Assembly (NCBI GenBank): GCA_050257395.1
Contig: JBLMWU010000243.1
Coordinates: 25,624-89,623 of the forward strand
Length of the DNA: 64,000 bases
Direction of reading: 5' to 3'
From: JAIRTY01 sp050257395
Lineage (GTDB): Bacteria; Actinomycetota; Actinomycetes; Streptosporangiales; Streptosporangiaceae
The translations under genes and the position numbers were made by a program. Positions 23,522 through 34,790 of this stretch are shown here, in pieces (position 1 is the first letter of the stretch; each line of letters opens with the position of its first letter). The notes under the pieces are model-generated. The model had not been told where the DNA came from, did no database searches, and saw only the letters and a program-made list of their open reading frames with translations.

Positions 23522-25942
23522 ATGGTTCTGCTCGTGGTTGGCATCGCAGCCGTCATCATCGTGATCCTCGGCGCTGTTGCCTTCAGCCTCCGGTCCGGCC
23601 GGAGCGGCGGGCGCGAGGATTTCACTGCCAGGCCAGACCGCGGCTGGGAGCACGATCCACGGGCAGGCCGCCAGCCGGGCCGGGCCGACCGGACCAGAAG
23701 CGGCACCCGGCCGCGCGGATACGACGACCGGGACCGCGACTACAGCAGCTCCGGCGACCGGCGCCGTGACCGGGACAGGGACGGCAGCCGTGAGTACGCG
23801 CAGCGCCGGTCCGGCCGCTACGACTCCGCGCCCGCCGGTTACGACCGTTCGCCGTCCCGCAGCCGCCAGGCCGGGCAGGAGCGCGGGCGCACGGACGCCA
23901 GGCGCCAGACGGCCAGCTACGACACCGGCCCGGGCGAGGCACTGTATGACACCGGCTCGTTCGGCACCGGCTCCGGGCTGGCCGCCTACGACACGGGCGC
24001 GGGCCGGTACGACACCGGGACCGGCCTGGCCCCGTACGACACGGGTCCCGGCGAGGCGCTGTACGACACCGGCCCCGCCAGCTACCCCGCGGTGAGCACG
24101 CCCCGCGTCCATGCCGAGGACTACCCGTCCGACCAGTTCCCCCGGCCCAGCGGGGAACGGCGCCCGGCAGCCGCCGCTGACGCGAGCCGGGAGCCGGACC
24201 GTGCAGATGGCCGCCGTAAGCCGGCCAAGCCCGCTGCGCCCGCCAAGAGCCGCGGCCGCAGCAAGCGCGACGATGATGACGACTGGCCCAGCACCGACTG
24301 GGACAAGCTCTCCGACGTCGACTACTGGGCGGAGCTGTCCGCGGACAAGCCGCTGGCTGCCATGGCCGAGCCCGCGAATACGGCCAAGCCCGCCAAGCCC
24401 GCCGCCCGGGCCGACGCGGACGCCGCCGTCACCGCCCGGATCGACACCGCGCGGCTCGGATCGTCTCGCGGTGACGCCGCCCGCCCCGGGCCGTCGCGCT
24501 CCGCGCAGGCGCCGGATTCCGCGTCCTCGCGCTCCGCGTCCTCTCCCTCCGCGTCCTCTCCCTCCGCGTCCTCGCGCTCCGCGTCATCCCGCTCCGCGTC
24601 ATCCCGCTCCGCGTCATCCCGCCCGGCTGCAGTGGACCCGGTCCCGGCGGCCCCGGCATCGTCCCGGTCAGCTGCGGGCAGGCCCGATACCAGCCACAAG
24701 ACCCCTGGCGGCAGCGGCGCACCGGGCCCGGGCGCCAGCGGTTCCGGCCGGGAGGCCAGCCGCAGCGGCTCCCGCGCCGCCCGCCCGGCATCATCCCAGC
24801 CGCCCGCCCGCCCGGCCGCCGCCGCCGGCCAGCAGCGGGACGCGCTCACCGAGCGGCTGCCGGCCCGCCGCAACTCACCGGCACCGGCACCGGCACCGCC
24901 GCCTGCCGGCCGCCGGGCAGGCGAGCCGAGCCTGGCGATGCTGGCCAGCCTGGCCGAGCCGTCCTCCGGCAGCTCACGCCCGCCAGCGGACGACGACCCG
25001 CTGACCAGCCCGTCGTTCTCCCGCAACTCGGCTACCACCACCGACAGCCGGTCCTACCGCAACTCCAGGCGCAGCTCCCGCGACGACTCCGCCGCCCGGC
25101 AGCAGCCCAGCCCGGGCGGCAGGCGCGGGTACGACACCAGCCCGGGCACCACACCGCCCGGCGGGTACACCGGCCCCGACCCGGTCTCCCCCGGCAACCC
25201 CTACGGCAGCTATGTCGACGCCGCGCCCGCCAGTTACCCGGCCGAGGCCGGCTATGCCGGCGGCAACGGCCACAACGGCTACCCCGCCGCCAGTTCCGGC
25301 GGCGGCTACGCAGGCGGCAGCTACCCGGGCGGCGGCTACTCAGACAGCAGCTACCCGGGCAACGGGCACAGCCAGCAGGCCGGCAACGGGCACGCCAGCT
25401 ATGGTGCCGACTCCGCCGCCGGGTACCCGGACAGCAGCCCCAACGGGTATGGCACGAGCTCCCCTGCCGGCTACCAGCCCGGCCCCGGCGGCGAGTACGG
25501 CGCGGGCACGCCGTCCAGCTACCCGGGCAACGGGCACAGCCAGCAGGCCGGCAACGGGCACGCCAGCTATGGTGCCGGCTCCGCCGCCGGGTACCCGGAC
25601 AGCAGCCACAACGGCTACGGCACGAGTTCCCCCGCCAGCTACCAGCAGCCGTCCTACCAGCCAGCGCTCTCCGCCCCGCCGCCGGCCCTCCCGGCCGGCA
25701 ACGGCCACCAGGGTTCCTGGTACGGCGACTCGCGCACGGTCAATGTGCCGCCGCCATCCGGTGCCGCCCAGTACCCGTATCCGCCCGCTGGCGAGCAGTA
25801 CCAGGACAACGGGTACGGCGCCGCCGCGGACAGCTCAGGCGCCGGCTACCACGAGAACTACGGCCAGTACAACGGCTACCAGGCCGAGCACGGCGGTTAC
25901 GGAGCCGACCCGTACGGGAACGGTTACCAGGGCCAGGGTTGA
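23522..25942 (+). CDS. Membrane-anchored, highly disordered low-complexity protein
   Basis: 806 residues. One N-terminal transmembrane helix (residues 1-22, MVLLVVGIAAVIIVILGAVA) is followed by a long disordered region in segments: a charged Arg/Asp part, six YDTG repeats (about residues 133-185), and an acidic/Trp patch DWDKLSDVDYWAELS (about 260-275). Then come seven SASS(R/P) pentapeptides (24518-24622), a Pro/Ala/Arg part, and a Gly/Tyr/Ser/Asn/Gln tail with two 43-residue near-identical copies. No enzymatic domain is seen. With only the helix in the membrane, the bulk is probably cytoplasmic. ATG 23522 is favoured because the helix then starts at residue 1; an in-frame ATG at 23453 is possible. 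The ordered-looking WAEL patch may be the functional docking site. Confidence 0.75.
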   Translation: MVLLVVGIAAVIIVILGAVAFSLRSGRSGGREDFTARPDRGWEHDPRAGRQPGRADRTRSGTRPRGYDDRDRDYSSSGDRRRDRDRDGSREYAQRRSGRYDSAPAGYDRSPSRSRQAGQERGRTDARRQTASYDTGPGEALYDTGSFGTGSGLAAYDTGAGRYDTGTGLAPYDTGPGEALYDTGPASYPAVSTPRVHAEDYPSDQFPRPSGERRPAAAADASREPDRADGRRKPAKPAAPAKSRGRSKRDDDDDWPSTDWDKLSDVDYWAELSADKPLAAMAEPANTAKPAKPAARADADAAVTARIDTARLGSSRGDAARPGPSRSAQAPDSASSRSASSPSASSPSASSRSASSRSASSRSASSRPAAVDPVPAAPASSRSAAGRPDTSHKTPGGSGAPGPGASGSGREASRSGSRAARPASSQPPARPAAAAGQQRDALTERLPARRNSPAPAPAPPPAGRRAGEPSLAMLASLAEPSSGSSRPPADDDPLTSPSFSRNSATTTDSRSYRNSRRSSRDDSAARQQPSPGGRRGYDTSPGTTPPGGYTGPDPVSPGNPYGSYVDAAPASYPAEAGYAGGNGHNGYPAASSGGGYAGGSYPGGGYSDSSYPGNGHSQQAGNGHASYGADSAAGYPDSSPNGYGTSSPAGYQPGPGGEYGAGTPSSYPGNGHSQQAGNGHASYGAGSAAGYPDSSHNGYGTSSPASYQQPSYQPALSAPPPALPAGNGHQGSWYGDSRTVNVPPPSGAAQYPYPPAGEQYQDNGYGAAADSSGAGYHENYGQYNGYQAEHGGYGADPYGNGYQGQG
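24518..24622 (+). repeat. Seven tandem 15-base repeats encoding SASS(R/P)
   Basis: Units of TCCGCGTCCTCGCGC and close variants run head to tail and in frame inside the low-complexity gene. Variants cluster (two central copies end TCTCCC, three terminal copies carry TCATCC), which suggests slippage expansion. Confidence 0.9.
25349..25645 (+). repeat. Two 129-base direct repeats, 168 bases apart, in the Gly/Tyr-rich tail
   Basis: Copies at 25349-25477 and 25517-25645 encode almost identical 43-residue segments beginning SYPGNGHSQQAGNGHASYGA. Near-identity at the DNA level indicates a recent in-frame duplication. Confidence 0.88.
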
Positions 25943-25969
25943 CAAGCGCCGCCTGCACGCGCGGACAAT
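25939..25969 (+). promoter_or_regulatory. Candidate promoter overlapping the upstream stop codon
   Basis: TTGACA (25939-25944) contains the TGA stop of the low-complexity gene. GACAAT (25964-25969) follows with a 19-base spacer, and the small gene starts at 25992. Confidence 0.4.
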
Positions 25970-25991
25970 GGCCCACCAACGCTAGGCAGGG

Positions 25992-26285
25992 ATGACGGTG
26001 AACGGCCCTCGCGACCATGCCCGCACGTACCACCTGCACCGGCTGGCGGCTGCTCTCGACACCGAAGGCCTGCACGCCACGGTGCGGGCGACCTACCCGC
26101 CCGCCCTGCACATCTTCACCCCGGGCGCGGCGATGCTCGCTGAGAGCATCGACTGCACGCCCAGCACGGACGACACCGGCCGGCTGCGCTGGTTCTACCG
26201 CTGGTCCTGGGGTGAGCTGCTGCACGACGCCGAGGACCCCGGCGCGGCGGCAGCCAAGATCGCAGGTGTTCTCTCCGCGCGCTGA
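25992..26285 (+). CDS. Small conserved-looking protein of unknown function
   Basis: 97 residues, soluble, with a regular alpha/beta-like pattern: HLHRLAAALDTEGLHATV, then LHIFTPGAAMLAESIDC and a Trp-rich strand (RLRWFYRWSWGELLHDAED). I recognise no family; the balanced composition contrasts with the low-complexity neighbour and supports a real gene. ATG 25992 follows AGGCAGGG. Its stop is immediately next to the stop of the convergent kinase gene, with no intergenic base. Confidence 0.7.
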   Translation: MTVNGPRDHARTYHLHRLAAALDTEGLHATVRATYPPALHIFTPGAAMLAESIDCTPSTDDTGRLRWFYRWSWGELLHDAEDPGAAAAKIAGVLSAR

Positions 26286-27605
<1,320 letters not shown>

Positions 27606-27759
27606 GAGGCCTGTCCCTACCCACCTCCGCGGCATGCAACCTGAGTTGCGCGCCCGGCGGCGGGCCGCGATAATCCTCCTGCGGCGGCACCCCGGGAGGG
27701 CGCCCCGCTGGGTCCAGAGACGCGGCCCCTTGCCCTTGGTGCTGAGGCAGGTGGTTGCC

Positions 27760-28194
27760 GTGTCCGCAGATTACTATCCGGTCCGCTGGGCCGGCCGGCT
27801 GGCCGTTGTCATGCTGCCCGGCGAGATCGACGTGGCCAATGCCCCGGCGATCCTGGGCAAGCTGCTGTCGGTGCTGGACCGTGAGCCGGTCACCCTGATC
27901 GTGGACATGACCGCGACCACGTTCTGCGATTCCGCCGGGGTGAACGCCGTCGTGCGCGCCTATAAGCGCGCCAGCGCCGCTGGCATCGAACTGCGGCTGG
28001 TCATGCCGGTCCCGGCGGTGCGCCGGGTGTTCACCGTGACCGGGCTGGACCGGCTGATCGACACCTATCCCAGCCTGGCCGCGTCGCTGGCGGGACGCCC
28101 GGCCGGTGAGCCGCGCAGCGCCGGGCCGGTGACGGCGTGGCCAGCGGGGACCGGCACCGAGCCGGATACGGACGAGCCGCTTCCTCAGCCGTAG
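27760..28194 (+). CDS. STAS-domain protein (anti-sigma factor antagonist type)
   Basis: 144 residues with a STAS domain at about 5-110: VVMLPGEIDVANAPAILGKL, then VTLIVDMTATTFCDSAGVNAVV. The Ser in CDSAG sits where SpoIIAA-type proteins are phosphorylated by an anti-sigma kinase. GTG 27760 has AGGTGG five bases upstream; GTG 27751 is an alternative. A GATAAT before it (about 27669) may be a promoter element. The gene is divergent from the Ser/Thr kinase and overlaps the convergent GAF-ANTAR gene by 10 bases. Its partner anti-sigma factor is not encoded in the window. Confidence 0.85.
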   Translation: MSADYYPVRWAGRLAVVMLPGEIDVANAPAILGKLLSVLDREPVTLIVDMTATTFCDSAGVNAVVRAYKRASAAGIELRLVMPVPAVRRVFTVTGLDRLIDTYPSLAASLAGRPAGEPRSAGPVTAWPAGTGTEPDTDEPLPQP

Positions 28195-28928
28195 TCGAAG
28201 GGCGGCGGCGCGGGCGGCTCGCCGCTCACGCTGGTGATGATCTCGCGCGCGAGCTCGCGCACCTTGATGTTGCGGTGCTGGGAGGCGGTCCGCAGGATCC
28301 CGAACGCCTTGGCCTGGCTGCACCGCTCCTGAGCCATGATCACGCCGACCGCCTGGTCGATGACGGCGCGGGACGCCAGCGACGCGCGCAGCTGGCCGGT
28401 CAGCGACGCGTAGGAGGCCAGCCGGGACGCCAGCGCCAGCGCACCGGAGCCGTGCTCGGCGAACTGCGCGGCGCGGCGCGTCTCGGCCTCGCCGAAGCCG
28501 GCTGTCACCGGCGCGTACAGGTTGAGCGCGCCAGCGGGCTCCCCGTCCGCTGTCAGCGGGAATGACAGGGTCGACCGCACCCCCAGCTGAGCGGCCCGCT
28601 CGCAGAAACCGGGCCAGCGGGTCTCCGCCGCCGTGTCCTCGATGCGCACCCGCGTCCCGGACCGCATGGATTCCAGGCAGGGACCGTCGCCGAGCTCGTA
28701 CTGGAGCTCGTCCACGTCCGCGGCCAGCTCGTGGCTGCACGCCACCGTGAACGGCCGGGCCCCGGTGCCCAGCGTCATGCCGCAGGAAAGCCCGCCAGTC
28801 ACCAGCCGGGCGGCCTGGGCGACCAGCTCACGCAGGAACTCCTCGACCGTGTCCGTGCTGAGCAGGGTCTTCTGCAGCTCGGCGATGCTCGCCGGCACGT
28901 CGTCCTCGTGCTCCCGCTGCTGTGTCAT
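28185..28928 (-). CDS. GAF-ANTAR transcription antitermination regulator
   Basis: 247 residues: an N-terminal GAF sensor domain (about 15-165; ELGDGPCLESMRSGT and LNLYAPVTAGFGEAE are typical) and a C-terminal ANTAR RNA-binding domain (about 180-240; RAVIDQAVGVIMAQERCSQAKAF). ANTAR proteins bind paired stem-loops in nascent RNA and prevent termination. ATG 28928 has GGGAGG upstream. The ends of this gene and the convergent STAS gene overlap by 10 bases. It lies 69 bases downstream of a second GAF-ANTAR gene on the same strand, so the two may form an operon and act together. The ligand is unknown. Confidence 0.9.
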   Translation of the reverse strand: MTQQREHEDDVPASIAELQKTLLSTDTVEEFLRELVAQAARLVTGGLSCGMTLGTGARPFTVACSHELAADVDELQYELGDGPCLESMRSGTRVRIEDTAAETRWPGFCERAAQLGVRSTLSFPLTADGEPAGALNLYAPVTAGFGEAETRRAAQFAEHGSGALALASRLASYASLTGQLRASLASRAVIDQAVGVIMAQERCSQAKAFGILRTASQHRNIKVRELAREIITSVSGEPPAPPPFDYG

Positions 28929-28997
28929 GGCCCGCCCTCCCAGCCTGATGAGCACTGCAGCTCCCCGGGCCCGGGGCGCCCAAACCGGCGCCGCCGC

Positions 28998-29699
28998 TCA
29001 GGCCGCCAGGTCGAGCCTGCGCGCGACCACATCCCCGGCGACTTCCCTGAGATGCCGTCCGGTGACGTACGCGTGGCCGCGCAGCTGCGCGAGCGCCTGG
29101 TCGGTCGTCACATGGAGCTGGCTGACCAGCATCCCGGTTGCCTGGTGCACGACCGCCCGCGATGACCAGCAGTCCTCGCAGCCCGGCTCCGTGACGGAGC
29201 GGTAGGCGGAAGGGTCCCGCGCCAGGCTGCTGGCGGCCAGGTCGGCCAGGAACTGCGCGTCGGCCAGCGGCTCACCGTCCGGTGCCGGCAGCACCCGGTA
29301 GAGGGTGATCACGCCGATGGTCTGGCCGGCGAAGCACATCGGGATCGACCAGAGCAGCCCGTCGCTGCCGATCACCCCGGCCGCGGCCGGGATGAAGTGC
29401 TGCCACCGGGCCGCTGCGGACCGGTCCAGGCCGGTCCGGATCGGCCGGCCGGAGTCGAAGGCGTCCATGCCCGGTCCTTCCCCGAGCACGTCCTGCAGGT
29501 TGTCCAGCGCGTCGGCACGCCGGTCAGTGGCGCACAGGGCTGTCCGCTGCGGCGTCGCGGTCTCCACCGTGAGCACGGCACCGTCCGCTTGCAGCAGCTC
29601 TCGCACCACCTGGCAGGCCCGCCAGGCAACCTCGTTAGTCGCGGGCTCGTCCGCCAGCGCCCAGGCCAGGCGGTCGAGCGGCGCGGTGTCCCGAGTCAC
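28998..29699 (-). CDS. GAF-ANTAR regulator (second copy, divergent)
   Basis: 233 residues with the same order as its neighbour: GAF (about 10-160; VLGEGPGMDAFDSGRPI) and ANTAR (about 170-230; SRAVVHQATGMLVSQLHVTTDQALAQLRGHAY). Sequence identity between the two appears low, so this is an old family pair rather than a recent duplication. GTG 29699 follows GGGGAGAG. A longer in-frame ORF to 29840 lacks a ribosome site. It is probably first in an operon with the GAF-ANTAR gene that follows. Confidence 0.88.
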   Translation of the reverse strand: MTRDTAPLDRLAWALADEPATNEVAWRACQVVRELLQADGAVLTVETATPQRTALCATDRRADALDNLQDVLGEGPGMDAFDSGRPIRTGLDRSAAARWQHFIPAAAGVIGSDGLLWSIPMCFAGQTIGVITLYRVLPAPDGEPLADAQFLADLAASSLARDPSAYRSVTEPGCEDCWSSRAVVHQATGMLVSQLHVTTDQALAQLRGHAYVTGRHLREVAGDVVARRLDLAA

Positions 29700-29840
29700 C
29701 GAGCTCTCCCCCCGCGGGCCGCCCGGCCGAAACCGGGGTTCAGCCGGGCCCCGCTCGTCCGATCTGTATTGGCAACGAAGGTTACCCTTTATCTTCCGAC
29801 CTATGCATCCCGCCGCTGCGGCAGGCGCCAGGCCGCTCAC

Positions 29841-31460
<1,620 letters not shown>

Positions 31461-31653
31461 GGGAGCACCCCGCCGTGTCATCGGACGAGACCCGCCGGGC
31501 AAGAAGCCGCCTCGGGCGCGGGCCGGATAGGCGCTCACTGCAGCACGCGACGAGGGTGCCATGCCGGCGGCCCGCAGGCAACCGGATAAAGAGCGCTGGC
31601 CGGGCTGGTGATGCTGACCGTGCGCGACCAGCGGGCGGTGAGCGGAGGTACCG

Positions 31654-31669
31654 TGCACTCAGCAGTGCA
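31654..31669. promoter_or_regulatory. Inverted repeat between ABC-F and dehydratase genes
   Basis: TGCACT-CAGC-AGTGCA, six paired bases with a 4-base spacer, ending 21 bases before the dehydratase ATG. It could be an operator of the dehydratase-aldolase unit. Confidence 0.35.
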
Positions 31670-31690
31670 GCCAACCGGAAGGCGGGATGC

Positions 31691-33421
31691 ATGACGGAAG
31701 TGCCCGGCGGCGCGGGACACCGCAGCGCCGAGTGGTTCGGTGCCAGCGGGCGCGCCGGGATGATCTACCGGTCGTGGATGCGCAATCAGGGCTTCACCGG
31801 TGAGGTGTTCGACGGGCGGCCGGTCATCGGGATCGCCACCACCTGGTCGGAACTGGCACCCTGCAACGCGCATCTGCACCGGGTCGCCGAATCGGTCAAG
31901 CGGGGGGTCTGGCAGGCGGGCGGCTTCCCGCTGGAGTTCCCGGCGATGGCGCTGGGCGAGACCCTGCTCCGGCCGACCGCCATGCTGTACCGCAATCTGC
32001 TGGCGATGGAGGCGGAGGAGCTCATCCGCGCCAATCCGCTGGACGGGGTGGTGCTCCTGTCCGGCTGCGACAAGACCACCCCCGGCCTGCTGATGGCCGC
32101 GGCCAGCGTGGATCTGCCCGCGCTGATGGTCACCGGCGGGCCGATGCTCAACGACAAGTACCAGGGCATGGACGTGGGGTCCGGCACCCAGGTGTGGCGG
32201 TTCGAGGAGGAGATGCGGGTCGGCGCGATGACCGCGGAGGAGTGCGCCTTCGCCGAGAGCTGCATGGCCCGGTCCAACGGCCACTGCATGACCATGGGCA
32301 CCGCCTCCACCATGGCGTCGATGGCCGAGGCGCTCGGCATGCAGCTGCCCTACTCGGCGACCTGGCCGGCGGTGGACGCGCGGCGGTACGAGACCGCGCA
32401 GCGGGCCGGCCAGCAGATCGTCACGCTGGTCGGCAAGGACCTGCGGCCGTCGCAGATCATGACCCGGCAGGCGTTCGAGAACGCCATCCGGGTCAACGCG
32501 GCCATCGGCGGTTCGACCAACGCGGTGATCCACCTGCTGGCCATCGCCGGGCGGCTGGGGGTGCCGCTGTCGCTCGACGACTTCGACGCCCTCGCCCGGG
32601 ACGTGCCCACGCTGGTGAACCTGCAGCCCTCCGGCAAGTACCTGATGGAGGACTTCTGCTACGCCGGCGGCCTGCCCGCGGTCATGGCCGAGCTCGGCAG
32701 GCTGCTGCACACCGATGCGGTCACGGTGACCGGCGCCAGCGTCGGCGCGAACGTCGGGGGCGCGGCCTGCTGGAACCGGGACGTCATCACCACCATGGCG
32801 GATCCGTTCCAGCCCGCCGGGACCGGCACCGCGGTGCTGCGCGGCAATCTGGCGCCGGGCGGGGCGGTCATCAAGCAGTCGGCGGCGTCCGCGCACCTGC
32901 TCCGCCACCGCGGCCAGGCCATGGTGTTCGACTGCCCGGAGGACTACTACGCGGTCGCGGACGACCCGGAGCTGCCGGTGGACGAGACCACTGTCCTGGT
33001 CATCCGCAACTGCGGTCCGCGCGGCTATCCGGGGATGCCCGAGGTGAGCAACGTGCCGCTGCCCACCAAGCTGCTCAAGGCCGGGGTGCGCGACATGGTG
33101 CGCATCTGCGACGGCCGGATGTCGGGCACCGCGTTCGGCACGGTCGTGCTGCACGTCGCGCCGGAAGCCGCGGCCGGCGGGCCGCTCGCGCTGGTGCGCA
33201 ACGGCGACTGGGTGGAGCTGGACGTGCCCGCCCGGCGGCTGCACCTCGACGTGACCGACACTGAGCTGGCGCAGCGGCACAGCCAGTGGCACCCGCCGCC
33301 GCCCGCGGCCCGCGGCTGGGTCAAGCTGTACACCGAGCACGTGCTGCAGGCGGACGCGGGTGCGGACCTGGATTTCCTGGTTGGCGCCAGCGGCCACGAG
33401 GTTCCCCGGGACTCCCACTGA
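31691..33421 (+). CDS. IlvD/Edd-family dehydratase, probably for a sugar acid
   Basis: 576 residues, the usual size for Fe-S dehydratases that turn a 2,3-dihydroxy acid into a 2-keto-3-deoxy acid. Conserved cluster-binding regions are APCNAHL, the LSGCDKTTPG loop and the ARSNGHCMTMGTAST loop; RGNLAPGGAVIK and MSGTAFGTVVLHVAPEA near the C-terminus are family signatures. ATG 31691 has GGAAGGCGGG upstream; a longer in-frame ORF overlaps the ABC-F gene and is artefactual. The next gene, 16 bases on, is a DapA-type aldolase. The pair therefore fits a D-xylonate, L-arabinonate or gluconate dehydratase feeding a 2-keto-3-deoxy-sugar-acid aldolase, rather than IlvD of branched-chain synthesis. Confidence 0.88.
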   Translation: MTEVPGGAGHRSAEWFGASGRAGMIYRSWMRNQGFTGEVFDGRPVIGIATTWSELAPCNAHLHRVAESVKRGVWQAGGFPLEFPAMALGETLLRPTAMLYRNLLAMEAEELIRANPLDGVVLLSGCDKTTPGLLMAAASVDLPALMVTGGPMLNDKYQGMDVGSGTQVWRFEEEMRVGAMTAEECAFAESCMARSNGHCMTMGTASTMASMAEALGMQLPYSATWPAVDARRYETAQRAGQQIVTLVGKDLRPSQIMTRQAFENAIRVNAAIGGSTNAVIHLLAIAGRLGVPLSLDDFDALARDVPTLVNLQPSGKYLMEDFCYAGGLPAVMAELGRLLHTDAVTVTGASVGANVGGAACWNRDVITTMADPFQPAGTGTAVLRGNLAPGGAVIKQSAASAHLLRHRGQAMVFDCPEDYYAVADDPELPVDETTVLVIRNCGPRGYPGMPEVSNVPLPTKLLKAGVRDMVRICDGRMSGTAFGTVVLHVAPEAAAGGPLALVRNGDWVELDVPARRLHLDVTDTELAQRHSQWHPPPPAARGWVKLYTEHVLQADAGADLDFLVGASGHEVPRDSH

Positions 33422-33437
33422 TGCCAGGAGGCTGTTG

Positions 33438-34217
33438 ATGACCCACGCGCCCGCTGCCGGAGCCCCGTTCACCGGGGTGGGAGTCGCCCTCGCCACGTTC
33501 TTCGACGACGCGGACGAGGTCGATTACGCCGCGACCGCCCGGCATGCCGCCCGGCTCGCCGAGCTCGGCGTCCGCGCGATCGTCGTGGCCGGCACCACCG
33601 GTGAGGCGGACGCGCTCACCGATGACGAGCGGGTGCGGCTGTTCGCCGCGGTTCGCGAGGCCGTGCCGGAGGTGCCGCTGATCGCCGGCACCGGCGCCGT
33701 GTCCAACCGGCAGGCGCGCGCCCTGACCGAGGCGGCGGTGCACGCCGGCGCCGACGCGGTGATCGCCCGCTCCCCGCGCGGGGTGTCCGACCCGACGCGG
33801 TACTACCAGGCTGTCGCCGGGGCGGCCGCGTCGGTGCCCGTCCTCGCCTATCACTTCCCGGCGGTGGCGCCGCCCGGGATCAGCCTCGACGTGCTGGAGA
33901 CGCTGCCGGTGGCCGGCTGCAAGGACTCCTCGGGCGACCTGGAGCGGCTGCTCGCCACCCGGGCCCGGTGGCAGGGCTGGCTGTACACGGGCTCGTCGGC
34001 GCTGCTGCTGCCCGCGGGGCAGGTCGGCTGCGCGGGCGCGATCCTGGCGCTCGCCAACGTGGAGCCGGAACTGTGCGCGGCCGCGTTCGGCGGCGATGCG
34101 GATGCCCAGCTGAAGCTGATGCCGTCGCACCTGGCGTCGGGCCGGGACTTCCCGCGCGGCGTCAAGCACCTCATGGCCCAGCGTTTCGGCACCTCCGAAG
34201 CTGCCCGCATGGGCTGA
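33438..34217 (+). CDS. DapA-family aldolase/dehydratase (likely 2-keto-3-deoxy sugar acid aldolase)
   Basis: A 259-residue TIM-barrel class I aldolase, slightly shorter than DapA (about 290). The substrate loop VAGTTGEADAL is conserved. Tyr in PVLAYHFP and Lys in VAGCKDSSGD are the catalytic Tyr and the Schiff-base Lys. ATG 33438 has AGGAGG seven bases upstream and lies 16 bases after the dehydratase stop, so the two form an operon. In combination they would convert a sugar acid to pyruvate plus an aldehyde (Dahms-type) or to a keto-glutarate semialdehyde (Weimberg-type). Which of these depends on the true substrate, which the sequence does not reveal. Confidence 0.85.
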   Translation: MTHAPAAGAPFTGVGVALATFFDDADEVDYAATARHAARLAELGVRAIVVAGTTGEADALTDDERVRLFAAVREAVPEVPLIAGTGAVSNRQARALTEAAVHAGADAVIARSPRGVSDPTRYYQAVAGAAASVPVLAYHFPAVAPPGISLDVLETLPVAGCKDSSGDLERLLATRARWQGWLYTGSSALLLPAGQVGCAGAILALANVEPELCAAAFGGDADAQLKLMPSHLASGRDFPRGVKHLMAQRFGTSEAARMG

Positions 34218-34293
34218 GCACTTTTCCTGTTTGCGGGCCCTGGGGCGGGGAAGTCAGCAAGTTTGTGTTAGCCCCGTCCCAGGGAGGGACATC

Positions 34294-34602
34294 ATGACGA
34301 TCGGTGCCGCACTCCTGCTGATCGCTGCGGGCGCCGTGCTGAGGTTCGCCATCTCCACCGAGAGCGTGGGTGGCTTCAACCTCTTCATCATCGGCGACAT
34401 CCTGATGGCCGTGGGGGCCGTGGGTCTGCTGCTCTGGCTGGTGATCTGGCTGCCCCGGAGCCGCAGCCGCCGCGCCGCTTATGAAGCGCCGCCGGACGTG
34501 CCGCCCCGTGCCCGGGAACCGTACCGGGATGGCCGTTACGGCGACGGGTACCCGGCCGATCAGGCCCCGGCGGACCGCTACCCCACCGAGCCCTACCGGT
34601 AA
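34294..34602 (+). CDS. DUF6458-type small membrane protein, copy 1
   Basis: 102 residues. Two transmembrane helices (about 3-22 and 31-55; MTIGAALLLIAAGAVLRFAI and IIGDILMAVGAVGLLLWLV) with a tight outside loop are followed by a hydrophilic Pro/Arg/Tyr-rich tail (EPYRDGRY, ADRYPTEPYR), probably cytoplasmic. The two-helix pattern with a conserved Gly-Asp is that of the actinobacterial DUF6458 family. AGGGAGG lies eight bases before ATG 34294. A close paralogue follows 188 bases later. Function unknown. Confidence 0.8.
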   Translation: MTIGAALLLIAAGAVLRFAISTESVGGFNLFIIGDILMAVGAVGLLLWLVIWLPRSRSRRAAYEAPPDVPPRAREPYRDGRYGDGYPADQAPADRYPTEPYR

Positions 34603-34790
34603 GCGGCAGCATCCGCGCTGACGCACGCCGCCGCCCGGGACGTCCCGTCCGGCCCGGGTGGCGGCGCTGCGCTCCTCACTGAGGGCCCGCCCGCCGCGTC
34701 TCCAGAAACCTGGGTGCCGACCGCTTTTTCCTGCCTCGTCCCTGCCGATGTGCATAGGGTTGAGCTTTGGTCACTCATTGGAGGCGAGAT

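Noticed and set aside
24518..24622. Evenly spaced 15-base repeats as a possible CRISPR array
   Set aside because: Repeats are head to tail without spacers, in frame, and encode a Ser-rich pentapeptide. The same reasoning excludes 26718-26762 and 35043-35147.
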